This document shows, piece after piece, positions 45,561 to 57,780 of a DNA stretch of 64,000 nucleotides. The translations under genes and the position numbers were made by a program. The stretch's first letter is position 1. Every line of letters begins with the position of its first letter. Source of the DNA: Daucus carota subsp. sativus (taxonomy: Eukaryota; Streptophyta; Magnoliopsida; Apiales; Apiaceae). The notes beneath the pieces were generated by a model, which worked only from the letters and a program-made list of their open reading frames with translations, was not told the DNA's origin and did not search any database. The stretch lies in the NCBI RefSeq assembly GCF_001625215.2, contig NC_030383.2, positions 59,014,949 to 59,078,948 of the forward strand, read 5' to 3'.

Positions 45561-46852
45561 ATAATTATTTTCATAACTTTTAAAAATGTTTTATATAATT
45601 TTTGATGTATTTTAATATAGTTAGTATAATTTAAAAGCACACCTAAAAAATTAAAAATATGGATCATCAAAAATATGATATTAAAATAGAACGAATTTAA
45701 ATATTAAAAACACGCGGCATAAAAGGAGGGCACTTATTTTTTTTTAAACCTAATCACATGTTCTGTAGACACATACCATCAGTTCTGTAACATGTATCAT
45801 ATAAAATATACTCAAATCTATAAGTTTAAATAATTAATACAGTACATAAAATACATAACATTAAAAATTGAAGAACAAAAAAATACAATGTCCTGTATTT
45901 GCTTATAGTTTTTAGTTTTCTCACTTGTTCTGTATTTCATTTGTTTATATATAATATGAACTTTTTTATTTGTGTAATTTTTAATTTTTATTTTGTCGCA
46001 TTTCTGTATTTTATTTGTCATATATTTCAATTTTTGTTGTTTGTTCTTTCATTTATAATTTTTATATATTTATAATTTTTTTCTATGAAATATGTAATAT
46101 GATTTTCAAACATAGAAGATATTTTCCTAAATTTTGTAAAATATTATATATTAAATAAAGCACTTAAAATAATTTAAATACATTTCTTAAATTTTAAGTA
46201 TGTCCAGTATAGTTTTTGATGTATTTTTAGTATTGATAGTATTTAAAAGTACTTTAACAAATTAAAAGCACGAATAAAAATATATAATAACAAAATAAAA
46301 ATATAAAAAGAAATTGATAATATAAAATACAAAAACAAAATAAGAAAGCTTACACAAGTGGGGTACGTGAAGGATTAATATTTACAGAACACTGGGGGCG
46401 CATGTACTAGCAGTTATACAGCAGTTGCAAAAAAAAATAGGGTAGGTGTAGACTGTGTGGCTGAAATTGAAAGTTACTCGGTTACCAGGATGGGTGAGTT
46501 CCTCGATGAACCATACCCTATATATATATATTATATAAAAATTTATATTTCAATACATATATTAATATCTTTTATATTATGTGACCCGGCTAGTACTAAC
46601 CCAGTTCAATTAAAACATATCATATTTCAATTAAGCCGCCTCACGCTCGCGACTTCAACTTCACTTTCAGTGTTTCGACGGCGACCTTCAGAGTACAGAT
46701 TAAGGTATGCTTTCACCACCGAACTTCAACTTCGATTTTGAGGGAAATTAGTTCAGTTGAAGTCCTTATATTTAATTGAGTCTGACAGAGTGACGAGACG
46801 CCGAGACCTCAACGCTCACCGGCACAGCAGCACCCAACATCTTGACATTCAG

Positions 46853-47132
46853 GGGCCGTTTGGCGGGGCTTAAAAAAAATGACTTATTGCTTAAAATAAA
46901 GAAGCGGATTATAGGTGAAAAATTGGTGTGAACTTATAAGTTATTAAAAATGTTTGGATACCCGTAGCTTATTTTGTTATAATAAGCTCCAAACTTAAAA
47001 TAAGCTAGGTTTTTTTTTTTGGGGGCTTTTAAGCCTCATTTTAAGCACTTCTCTAAACTTGCCAAACAGTCCATAAATAAGTTGAAGCTACTTCTCCTTC
47101 AAATAAGCCATAAGCTTAGTTTGCCAAACACC
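46853..47132. mobile_element. hAT-type MITE nested in the large hAT element
   Basis: 280 bp from GGGCCGTTTGGC to GCCAAACACC, flanked by CATTCAG at 46846-46852 and 47133-47139. The sub-ends AAGCTTAGTTTGCC and CATAAGC / TTATTGCTTAAAATAA are partly inverse. Younger than its host element. Confidence 0.78.
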
Positions 47133-47422
47133 CATTCAGTCTTCTTGCAAGTCTAAAACTTTAAATGATGTAGTGATATTTTTCTCCATTATTTTTTATG
47201 AATTTTTTCCATTATTTTTTTATTTTTTGGCCACTATTATAAAAATTTCAGTTTTTTATTTCAGTATTCGGTTTTAACCGAAATAAAAAATTCGGTTCTG
47301 TAAAATAACCGAATTAAATTCGGTTCACTATTCAGTTATGGTTTGGAGCTTATTCGGTTCGGTTATTTCGGTATTCGGTAATTCGATTCGTTTTTTACCA
47401 AATAATCAGCCCTAGCCTCGAC

Positions 47423-48000
47423 TAACATAAACTCGTGAAATCCGCTTGGGTAAATTTTAAATGATTTATTGTCTTAATAATATTAATTATTATATAAAAG
47501 TTGTTTTGAATAATTTTAAAATAATATATAATTTACTTATTGGATTTTATATTTATTTATTTAAAATTTAAAATTAATTTTAATATGTTATCAGTCGGAA
47601 TCAATTCTTAAATATTTATATAAATATTTTATATCTAATAATTCTTATTAACTAGTTCACATGAATCTAAGTTAAAAATGTCACAAGAGGTGATCTATTA
47701 TACAGAATTACTGATTACAATTACAATAATGTACTGCAGAGGAATATATGAATTTTAGTAATGATGACAGAATATGAACTACAAAATACAAGTAATGTTC
47801 ACAATTTAAAGATTAGGAAAATATATAATAAAAACCATGGTTTATATTATTTAATTGAAGACCTATAGATATTATACCAACATAACATATTGAGAGGTAT
47901 ACATATAATATGTGTTTGTAGAATATAATATTTATTCCTATTGTTAATAAATAAGTTTTCCTTATAAAAAATATCCAAAAAAATTAAAAGAAAAGAAAAA
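47423..48000. other. AT-rich intergenic sequence
   Basis: No gene or repeat recognised between the hAT element and the RPL10A promoter. Confidence 0.5.
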
Positions 48001-48010
48001 AAGTCTATAT

Positions 48011-48112
48011 CGCACGTGACACTCACGTGACTAGGGTTTAGCGCTTCAGCTACATCTTTATATCCTCTATCTCATTCTCTCAGCGGCCGTCGCAGCACCA
48101 AAATTAGGGTTT
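48011..48112 (+). promoter_or_regulatory. RPL10A-1 promoter/leader motifs: G-boxes and telo-boxes
   Basis: Two CACGTG G-box cores (48013-48018, 48024-48029) and two telo-box motifs TAGGGTTT (48032-48039, 48105-48112). Telo-boxes are typical of plant ribosomal-protein gene promoters. The downstream telo-box lies in the leader exon just before its donor at 48121. Confidence 0.7.
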
Positions 48113-48241
48113 CATTTCAAGGTAATCTCCCCTGTTCTCAATCCTCTCACACACACACACACTAATCTGTATCTATTCATCTAACACAATCGCTCTTTCA
48201 TCCTCTCTTCACAGATCCCAACGCTCACTCCATCTTCAACC

Positions 48242-50571
48242 ATGAGGTAATTTTTCTTATTTTTTCTGATTTTTATGTTAATTATCTCTCTTAATTGTTG
48301 ATTTTTGTGTACTATATACTCGATTTCGTGTAATTTCTGATTTTCGTCGATTATTTTGATTTGTGATTAGTGTTTGTAGTTTTTCGATTTTGTGCACTTT
48401 TTTATGATGATTATATTGCTGTTTGGTTGGTTGTTGTGATGCTATGTGAATGAGTTTTGTGTAGTAAGCTGCAGAGCGAGGCGCTGAGGGAGGCGATTGC
48501 GCAGATTGTGAAGGAAGCGGTTGAGAAGAAGAGGAACTTCACGGAGACGATTGAGCTCCAGATTGGTTTGAAGAATTATGATCCTCAAAAGGATAAGCGT
48601 TTCAGTGGCTCGGTTAAGTTGCCGCACATTCCGCGTCCTAAGATGAAGGTGTGCATGCTTGGTGATGCTCAGCATGTGGGAGAGGTAATGTGGCTCTTTC
48701 GGGTTGGAATTGAATGGTTTTAAGATGATGTGAAGTTAGTTGTTACATTTTTGTTTTTATTAGGGAGGATGCTTTTATTTTATCGATATGTGTATATTGG
48801 TGCTAATATTGAACGGATTATATGATGCACGGTTTTTACCAGAATTGTATTTGGTATTTTAGATTCAATATACTGCTATTGTTATCTGCTCTGTTTTGAT
48901 TATGAAATTCAACTACTTCTTGTCAGGATATGTTTATTGATATAATTCTTGGTCTGATGTTTCTCTATAAATATTTGTTCTGTTCACCAAAAGGGGTAGG
49001 ACGAGTCAATCTCCTCTTATACTTACAATTGAATCCCCTGTTACAAGTCAATTGTCTAGTCCGTGGATTATGATCCTAAGTTTGTAAAAAACAAACTAGG
49101 GATTGGAAACCTAGTGACTATAGTCCAATCCCAAGATAAATTTATCAGAAATAATATTGTAAGGAATATTTGTTTCCGGCATTCTGTATTTTAACTTCTT
49201 ACTTGTATTCTAGAAATGAGTGGACATTGTTAGTGCCTGGCTTGATTTAGTAGATAATATCTCTTATGAAATTTACTGCAGGCGGAGAAAATTGGTCTGG
49301 AATCCATGGATGTTGAAGGCTTGAAGAAGCTTAATAAGAACAAAAAGCTAGTGAAGAAATTGGCAAAGAAGTACCATGCTTTCTTGGCTTCTGAAGCTGT
49401 CATCAAGCAAATTCCCCGTCTTTTGGGTCCAGGGCTCAACAAAGCAGGTTGGTTTATTTTGTGTGTCATAACAAATGTGTCTCTTGTGTTGTTTCTTGCG
49501 TTATGATTCTTTTTTGTGGGTTTTGCTTTTGTAGTCGAATTTTATCTTGCATATATATTTGAATGTGAAATTTTGTTCGTAGCATATTGATATATGTGGG
49601 TTCTATGCAGAGATATATCTAGCTCTTAGAATTTATCCTTCGAGAATATTATGTGCTCAACATGCAGTTCAGCAATTTTCTTTTATTATCAATGTAGTTT
49701 TAGTATGTAAGGTATGACTAGTATACTCTTTTATTATCATGAGGTGGTATCTTTAACTATAAATTGAATTTTTTTTTAGCACTCGTGAAAAAAAATACAT
49801 GTTTCTGCCTGTGTAAGGTTTGTGCTGTAAGCGCAATTGAGTTGGGGTCTGCTGTTTGTAAATTTTTGTTGCTTGTAAATGCCATAAATTTTTGTTGCTT
49901 GTAAATGCCATTATGTTTTTATGATATATGAGGGTTGGGTTAATCTCAATGCAGGCAAGTTTCCGACACTTGTTTCACACCAGGAGTCCCTTGAGTCTAA
50001 AGTTAATGAGACCAAGGCAACTGTAAAATTCCAGTTGAAGAAGGTACTTTGCATGGGAGTTGCTGTTGGGAACCTCAGTATGGAGGAAAAGCAGATCTTT
50101 CAGAATGTGCAGATGAGTGTGAACTTCCTAGTCTCCTTGTTGAAGAAGAACTGGCAAAATGTAAGTTTCTTCACAACTTTGTTCCAATATAAGAAACAGC
50201 ATACCTTATTTTCAGTTTAAGATGTTATGTTAGTGTTCTATAATTTGCACATGCACTGTGCCAGATCTTAAAATGGGCACACAGTTAAGGTGATTTTAAT
50301 ATATATATTAGATTATAGGTTTTTTTTGTTGAAGTTAATGTGTCTAATATTTTGTCTATACCCAACTGGTGATTAGACAAGCATATTAACTTGTGAGTTC
50401 AGACTTGAAAATCAGATTCACATCCCCAAGTAAAATGATCATAATTGTGGAATTTGGGTGTTAAGCAGGGTTTATACATTTCCTTTTGTAATATTATTTT
50501 TATTGTTTGGGTTGCAGGTTAGGTGCTTGTACCTGAAGAGCACCATGGGAAAGACTGTCCGCATCTTTTAG
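48242..50571 (+). CDS. RPL10A: 60S ribosomal protein L10a (uL1), copy 1
   Basis: Large-subunit ribosomal protein of the L1 stalk. Exon 1 codes only ATG AG (48242-48246). The others are 48465-48684, 49282-49447, 49955-50160 and 50518-50571. In-phase joining gives 216 aa, the length of plant RPL10A. Seen in order are [50 protein letters not shown], the L1 signature region [20 protein letters not shown] followed by [11 protein letters not shown], and the end [14 protein letters not shown] leader intron (48122-48214) precedes the start codon, and the tiny first coding exon is typical. The predicted protein is identical to copy 2. Confidence 0.97.
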
Positions 50572-51193
50572 AGTAATTTTTTCTTATTATTGGGCACAAG
50601 ATGCTATTCCTTCAAATGATAGGCGAATGTTTTAAGCTACCTGTTTATTTTAGTGCTATCTCATGTAACAGTTGTATTGTTTTTGCACTTAAAATTGGAG
50701 CCATGACTCTGCCATCTGCTTTGCTTAGACAGCGGGTATGTCTATTGTTTTTTGAAAGTTACAGAGAGCGTGTTTATGTCAATTCTTTCCCTAAAAAGAT
50801 CGGATTTTGTTCCCTAAGATCGGATTTGAAACAGAATGAGAGTGGTCATTGGACATAATATATATAAAGTCAATTGTTTCCCTAAGATCAGACCAGATAC
50901 AGGAGATTGATCATTAGTACATGGTAAATAAAATTGTATTTTCGCCTAATCCAAAATTTTAGTTATTTGTTGGAGATTGTAAGCTTCCACTTTCTCTTGA
51001 TATTCTAGTATAGATTGAAAGAAGCTGATAAGAGTTGACAAGAGTAGATAAAGCCATCCGATTTTATTTCATGTTTATCATTTAAGCTTACGTTAAAATA
51101 TTATCAAGTTAAATCCGTGTTGAAGCAAGTCCAATGCAATGCTAAACAAGGTGCTGTTTCTATATCATTTATAAAACTTAACATTGCAATGCA
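50572..51193. other. 3' flank of RPL10A-1
   Basis: 3' UTR and flank. Resemblance to the 3' flank of copy 2 (56508-56900) persists to about 50920 (for example CATGTTTATGTCAATT/CCCTAAGAT..GGATTTGAAAC). The frame 50601-50858 is not a gene. Confidence 0.55.
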
Positions 51194-51202
51194 TTGTTAA
51201 AA

Positions 51203-51395
51203 GGGTTTTTCTATGGTGTGCCCATGGGCACATGCTAAGCGCGGAAAATTTTGTCCTTGGATCATTTTGATTGGCTCCTATCTCATGATAATGGTGGACC
51301 CCCCTGCAAATACACCAACCACACCAATCAAAATCTCCCAAATACAAAAATTTCCGCGCTTAGCATGTGCTCATGAGCACACACTAGCCAAACCG
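51203..51395. mobile_element. Mutator-type MITE with long TIRs and 9-bp TSD
   Basis: 193 bp flanked by the 9-bp repeat TTGTTAAAA (51194-51202, 51396-51404), the Mutator signature. The ends form inverted repeats of about 45 bp. Left reads GGGTTTTTCTATGGTGTGC, inverse of right reads CGGTTTGGCTAGTGTGTGC, and both run on to GCACATGCTAAGCGCGGAAA. No coding capacity. Confidence 0.85.
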
Positions 51396-51456
51396 TTGTT
51401 AAAATGAAAAAATATTATACTTGGTTCTAAATATAAAACCATAAAATAGAAAATTA

Positions 51457-51490
51457 CTATACTTGGTTCTAAATATAGAACCAAGTATAG
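51457..51490. repeat. Near-perfect palindrome/hairpin
   Basis: CTATACTTGGTTCTA followed by AATA and TAGAACCAAGTATAG forms a 15-bp-arm hairpin. A partial copy (TATTATACTTGGTTCTAAAT) lies 40 bp upstream. Likely a transposon relic. Confidence 0.75.
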
Positions 51491-51499
51491 ATGCAGTTA

Positions 51500-52876
51500 T
51501 AATTGTCACATATGCAATGCAAGTGGGAATTTGAAGAGAAATGAATATAAAATAATTTTAATTTAATTTGTATACTTGTGTAATTCATATCATTCTCTTA
51601 CATTAAAACTGGGCATATGTATTGCATCAGTTTCATTGTTTTTTTTTTTTTTTGGCATGTACATTGATGTTCCAACCACCAAACAAGATCTGTATATTCA
51701 AGAAATTGAATTCTCAACTGCTATCTTTCACATTATAATTAGTGAAGTTCAGAGCACAAAATACACCAGAAACAGAACTACCCTAAGCGTCACAATAGTC
51801 ATTGAAATGTAGAAAACAAGGGCACATGCATGGTGTGATTGAGAAGTTAGTTAATTTTACATCTCCTTGGTTATATTTTAAAACCATGCATTGGAGAATG
51901 AAAATAATTTTAGTATCAAAATGTATTTTTTGATTTCGAATTTTAGCAATAGCAATATCTATTTTGAGTTTAGCATTGGACTTGCTCTTAAGGTTTTAGC
52001 CAAAGTGTTTAAACTTCGGGGAAAATTGTATTACTCGAATTTCGTCTGCAATACAATGAGCTAACATTTCGAATAAAGAAATCAAGAGAACAACATATAA
52101 AAATCACTCGAAAACATCTTAGCCGAAAAAGTGCAATTGCGCGGATTTCCATTGGAGTTTGGAGTATCTTCAGCCTTTCAACCTTCCATTATCCAAAATT
52201 AAAATTAGATAAATGTTATCATAAATAAAATAATAGAGAATATGTATTATTTCAAAGTTAAAATTAGATGAATGTTATCATAAATAAAAAAAATAATAGA
52301 GAATATATTCACACACACATATAAATATATATTTTCAGGGAACTCTTTTTTGCACATTTTTATTATACACTTAAGATCAAAGAGATTTACAGTGCATCCA
52401 GGGAGTTATAGTTCTGTTCATATCGGGAAAAACGTCAACATAATTATCATCAAATGCGTTTTTTAGGACTATCCATAATGATTGTCCATGATATTGGAGC
52501 ATTTTTCCTGTTATCTTTATGCATGAGTATTGTTTGATATTGTGCAATTTTTTATCGACTAATTGGTTGCATATTTGTTTTTAGTTTTTCGTTACTTGTA
52601 AATTTTATTCATGGTTGTGATGGAATCATGACATTTCGAAGGTGCCAGGAGGTGGAGACAAAGTGAAGGGTTGTCAGTTACTTACGAGTTACGAGTTATT
52701 AGTTTAAATTTAGAAATTCTGAAAGAAATTTTTGAAATTGACAAATGTATTGTTCAAAAGAAGAGTGCATATGATTTGTGCACAAGAAATTAAATAGAAT
52801 GGCGAAAGAACTAGATTGACTAAGAGTGTAAATTATGATATTTCAGGTTGGCCGATTCTATTAATGGCGTGAGTAT
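51500..52876. other. AT-rich intergenic sequence
   Basis: No gene recognised. Contains a short direct duplication near 52200-52300 (AAAATTAGATAAATGTTATC / AAAATTAGATGAATGTTATC with AATAATAGAGAATAT). Confidence 0.5.
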
Positions 52877-52878
52877 TA

Positions 52879-53181
52879 CTCCCTCTGTCCCCCTCATTTG
52901 TTTACAGTTACTATTTTGCAATGTCCCTCTCATTTCTTTACATTACCATAAATAGTAAGTTTTCTCATCATTACACCCACTATCTTTCCCCACTATCTCA
53001 TATTTAACAATAAAAACTACTATTACACCCACTAATTTCCTCCACTATCTCAAATCTATTATTAAATATTGATAGGTCCCACCATTTTACCCACTTTTCA
53101 TCTAACTTTACTCATTTTTCATACATTGTCTTGGTCTCCGTGTCCCCCTCCAATGTAAACAATTGAGGGGGACGGAGGGAG
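52879..53181. mobile_element. Stowaway MITE
   Basis: 303 bp with ends CTCCCTCTGTCCCCCTCA / inverse CTCCCTCCGTCCCCCTCAAT and TA duplications at 52877-52878 and 53182-53183. It lies between the two RPL10A genes. Confidence 0.9.
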
Positions 53182-53183
53182 TA

Positions 53184-53960
53184 CATTGTCTACTGACTTA
53201 AGACACAAAGTGGTAGATGTCAAAAGGTGTGGTGTAAGAATCATGTATATTATATCAGTTGTTGGAACAGTAATAACCATTGTGATTTATGTTTATGCAT
53301 CTTAAATTGTGTTGGGGCATTTTGGATGAATTGGTTAGAGTATATTCGATGACTAATTTCCATCTATACGTGGTGATTGTATTAGTCACGTTTGAACAAG
53401 TATGAATCATTATCAAGGAATTCATGACGATTTTGGGATGATATTAAAAATACAAATAAAATGATAATAGAAATATCTAAAGCACCAACGTTGATAACAT
53501 CAATCCTTATGTTGATTTTTGTCGAGTCAAAAGTTAAGACGATAAATTTATAGATATATAGATGACTATCTTAATAACAATGATGAATATGAAAAGAAAA
53601 ATAACAAAGACGTTTTGATAATGTGAATTTTTCTTGAATAATGTTAGAAATTATTGTTGAAAATGTCCTAATCAAATATATTCACTATACTATAATATAT
53701 TATAATATAATTTAAAAACTCAAACTGACTTAACATAATATAATTAACAAATAACAAAATTTTTTTTGTCATACAAATATCAATATTTAAATACATATTA
53801 TATACGAATAACATATTTAAATATGGGAAAAAATTCTTAATATTCTTGGCTTATACCCATCAAGATTCAAGCTACACCGATTTGGTGTATTGTCATAATC
53901 ATAATTCGAAATTTCTTGTTTAAATTAAACTATAAAATCCATAATTATTTCTAAAAAAAA
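53184..53960. other. AT-rich intergenic sequence
   Basis: No gene seen. Homology to the region upstream of RPL10A-1 begins near 53960. Confidence 0.5.
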
Positions 53961-53983
53961 AAGCCCACGTCGCCCGTGAGCCT

Positions 53984-54073
53984 CACGTGACTAGGGTTTA
54001 GCCTTCCGCTCCATCTTTATAGCATATCTCTCCCCAACAGCATCTAGCAGTCGCAGCACCAAAATTAGGGTTT
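53984..54073 (+). promoter_or_regulatory. RPL10A-2 promoter/leader motifs: G-box and telo-boxes
   Basis: One CACGTG core (53984-53989) and two TAGGGTTT telo-boxes (53992-53999, 54066-54073) keep the spacing of the copy-1 promoter. The first G-box of copy 1 is changed here (CCACGTCG / CCCGTGAG). Confidence 0.7.
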
Positions 54074-54203
54074 CATTTCAAGGTAATCTCCCCTGTTCTC
54101 GATCCTCTTCACATATACACACACTAATCTGTATCTATTCATCTAACACTATAGCTTTTTCATCCTCTCTTCACAGATCCCAACCCTCACCAAATCTTCA
54201 ACC

Positions 54204-56507
54204 ATGAGGTAATCAAATCTCTCTAATTTTCCTATTTTTTTCTATTTTTCTGTTTTTTTTATTTTAATAAAATCTCTTAATTACTGCGTCTCATTGATTT
54301 GTGTGTATTATATTGTCCGTGTAATTAGTTTCGTTTAATTTCTGATTTTCGTCGATTATTTTGATTTTTAATTTGTATTTGCAGCTTTCGATTTTGTGCA
54401 ATTTTTTATGATTTTTAGTTAGTATTTGTTGTTTTCGATTTTGTGCAATTTTTTTATGATTTTTAATAAGTATTTGTAGTTTTCGATTTTGTGCAATTTT
54501 TAATACGGTTGCGAGGTGCGTGATTAGTGGCTATGGCTGTTTAGTTTGTTGTTGTGATGCTATGTGAATGAGTTTTATGCAGTAAGCTGCAGAGCGAGGC
54601 ACTGAGGGAGGCGATTGCGCAGATTGTGAAGGAAGCGGTTGAGAAGAAGAGGAACTTTACGGAGACAATTGAACTCCAGATTGGTTTGAAGAATTATGAT
54701 CCTCAAAAGGATAAGCGTTTCAGTGGCTCGGTTAAGTTGCCGCACATTCCACGTCCTAAGATGAAGGTTTGCATGCTTGGTGATGCTCAGCATGTGGGAG
54801 AGGTACTGTTTTACCAGAATTATATTTGGATTTTAAGATTCACTGTACTGCTACCGTTATCTGCTCTGTTATATATGGAATTCAACTACTTTCCATTGGA
54901 TATGTTTCTTGAATATAATCCTTGGTCTGATGTTTCTCTAAAAATGTTTGTTTTGTTCATAAAAAGGGATAGGGCGAGTCGATCTCCTCTAATACTGATA
55001 ACTTAATTCCCAATTACAAGTCAATTGTCAATTCCGTGGATAATGATCTTAAGTTTGTAACAAATAGAGATTGGGAATGTAGTGACATAGTCCTATTCCA
55101 AGTTAAATTTATCAGAATTAATATTGCAAGGCATATTTGTTTCCGGCGTTCTGTTTTTTAACTTCTTAATTGTATTCTAGGAAATGCGTGGACATTGTTA
55201 GTGCCAGGCTTGATTTATCAGATAATTTTTTTTGAAATTCACTGCAGGCGGAGAAAATTGGTTTGGAATCCATGGATGTTGAAGGCTTGAAGAAGCTTAA
55301 TAAGAACAAGAAGCTAGTGAAGAAACTTGCAAAGAAGTACCATGCTTTTTTGGCTTCTGAAGCTGTCATCAAGCAAATTCCCCGTCTTTTGGGTCCAGGG
55401 CTCAACAAAGCAGGTTGGTTTATATTTTGCGTCCTTAAAAATGTCGCTTTTGTGTTATGTGTATTTTGGTGGGTTTTACTTTTGTAGTTGCATTTTGCCT
55501 TTCATATATATTTACATGTGAAATTTGTTAGTAGCAATTTGATATTTGTGGGTTCTGTGCAGAGATGTATCTAGCTCTTTGAATTTATCCTTCGAGGTTA
55601 TAATGTGCTCAAAATGCAGTTCCAGCTATTTTCTTTTATTAGGATATAGGATTAGTATGTACTGTATAACTAGTATACTCTTTTATTATCATCAGGAGGT
55701 ATCTTTAACTATAAATGTGATGCTTTTTGAGAACTCTTAAAAAAAAAAAATACATGTTTCGGCATGGGCAAGGTTTGTGCTGTAGCCTGTAAGCTCAATT
55801 GAGTTGGGGTCTTCTGTTCGTAAATTTTGTTACTTGTAAATGCCATTGTTTTTTTAATGATATATGAGGGTCGGTGTAATCTCAATGCAGGCAAGTTTCC
55901 GACCCTTGTTTCACACCAGGAGTCCCTTGAGTCTAAAGTCAATGAGACCAAGGCAACTGTTAAATTCCAGTTGAAGAAGGTACTTTGCATGGGAGTTGCC
56001 GTTGGGAACCTCAGTATGGAGGAAAAGCAGATCTTTCAGAATGTGCAGATGAGTGTGAACTTCCTAGTCTCCTTGTTGAAGAAGAACTGGCAAAATGTAA
56101 GTTTTTTCACAACTTTGTTCCAATATAAGAAACAGCATACCTTATTTTAAATTTAAGATGTTATGTTATTGTTCTATGTTATTGTACTGTGCCATATCTT
56201 GAAATGGGCTCGCAGTTAAAGTAATTTTATTATCTATTAGATTATTAATGCTGGCTTTTTTTGTTTTCTAAGTTAAAGTGTAATATTTTGTCTATACCCA
56301 ACTGGTGATTAGACAAGCAAATTTACTTGTGAGTTGAAACTTGAAATCAGATTTTCACCACCCAAGTAAAAGTGTCTTAACTGTGGAATTAGATGTTAAG
56401 CCGCCACATTATACCTTTCCTTTTGTAATATTGTTTTGGTGTTTGGATTGCAGGTCAGGTGCTTGTACCTGAAGAGCACGATGGGAAAGACTGTCCGCAT
56501 CTTTTAG
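54204..56507 (+). CDS. RPL10A: 60S ribosomal protein L10a (uL1), copy 2
   Basis: Tandem copy of the gene at 48242 on the same strand. Exons 54204-54208, 54583-54802, 55248-55413, 55891-56096 and 56454-56507 have exactly the lengths of copy 1 and give 216 aa. My translation of every exon is the same as copy 1, although codons differ at several silent sites (for example GCA/GCG, CGT in CCACGTCC against CCGCGTCC). The leader intron (54083-54176) and promoter motifs are also kept, so both copies are probably expressed. The intron sequences have diverged by many substitutions and indels. Confidence 0.97.
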
Positions 56508-57780
56508 AACAGTTTTCTTATATTGGGCACAAGATGCTATTCCTTCAAATGATAGGTGAATGTTTTTATGCTACCGGTTTATTTTAGTGTCATCTCATGT
56601 GACAGTTGTATTGTTTTGGAGTTAAAATTGGAGCCTTGACTCTGCCATCTACTTTGCTTAGACACGGTGGGCATGTTTATCTTTTTTTGAAGGTTACAGA
56701 GAGCATGTTTCTGTCAATTGTTTTCCTAAGATGGGATTTGAAACAGAATGGGAGTGGTCGTTGGACGTAATATTAAATATTCAACTGTTTCCCTAAGATC
56801 AGACTTGAAACATAATGAGAGTGATCTAGCACATGGTAAATAAAATTGATTTTCATCAAAAACAAAATCTTAGTTCGTTTTTAGAGATTGTCATGTTTCC
56901 ACTTGACCAGTTCTGTTCATACTCTTGGATAGATTGAACAAGGGTGATAAAAACATGGAAGAGCTTTTTTTTTTATGCCAACATTTAAATATTGGATTTG
57001 CTTGGGCAAACTTTTCTTTTCTTTTTAAATTTAAGGCTTTATATTTTCTTCAAATACATATTTTTGTAATTTGTTTAGATATAAATATTAAGAAGGTATT
57101 TATATTCATTATTTAATAAAAATATATGATTAGTCTATTGGACACGTTATCAAGTTAAATTAGTAATAGGGTATCAGCCAAAGTGGTGAAACTTCGGGGA
57201 GAATTGCAGCACTAGAATTTGATATGCAATACAGAGCTAAAAATTTAACAGTCGGATAAGAAAACAAGAGAACAAAAGATAAGAATCACCAGGCTACATC
57301 TTTCCATAAAGAGCAACTGCGTGGTTTCTTTGGAGCATATTCAACCCTCTAGTACTCTGATAAAATTGAATATTTTTCGTCATAAATAAAATAATAGAGA
57401 ACATGTGAAAATCCTCTATTTCATCACGTATTTCTCGTCTAAAAATATAAAATATAGTCAACCCGGTGTTAACTATATTTGTCGGACTTCTAGAGATTTG
57501 AAGAAGGTTTTCACATTATCTATTATCATAATAAAATAATATCTTTATTTAGAACAATATGGAACAATAATAATATATTAGTTCTAAAATATAACCAACT
57601 ATAATAGCTAGTATTATCGGAACCATCGCTTTATTACAGTTATGCAAATTTTACATAGTGTAACACAAGAGATGATTTGAAGATATTTAGAAGCTAAAAG
57701 GGTACCACGGGCATTTATATGTGCAATACAAGAAATATATTTAGAAGTGGGGACGTGTGTTAGCCGTTAGGACAGAAGAT
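56508..57780. other. 3' flank of RPL10A-2 and AT-rich sequence
   Basis: 3' UTR and decaying duplicate sequence up to about 57350 (57170-57340 resembles 52005-52200, for example AAGTG.T.AAACTTCGGGGA). This shows the duplication unit extends beyond the gene. No further gene. Confidence 0.55.

Larger units (their letters stand above)
44704..47414. mobile_element. Large hAT-type non-autonomous element, 2.7 kb
   Basis: Flanked by a perfect 8-bp target duplication GCCTCGAC (44696-44703, 47415-47422). The right end AATCAGCCCTA (inverse TAGGGCTGATT) and the left end CAAGACTGAGCA are eroded forms of the TAGGGGTGAGCA end seen at 1157. Both subterminal zones (44715-44870 and 47250-47400) are filled with TTCGGTT/AACCGAA words, as in that element. 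The interior holds a (TA)n run, AT-rich tandem blocks, a GC-richer piece (46620-46850) and a nested MITE. No transposase frame. Confidence 0.82.

Noticed and set aside
46457..46741. 94-codon frame in the large hAT element
   Set aside because: Half of it is TA-repeat sequence. The GC-richer end is better explained as a captured leader fragment.
49230..49469. Minus-strand frames overlapping RPL10A exons (also 48442-48675, 54575-54793, 55166-55408, 55709-55990)
   Set aside because: Mirror frames of the conserved ribosomal-protein exons. They recur only because the sense exons are conserved.
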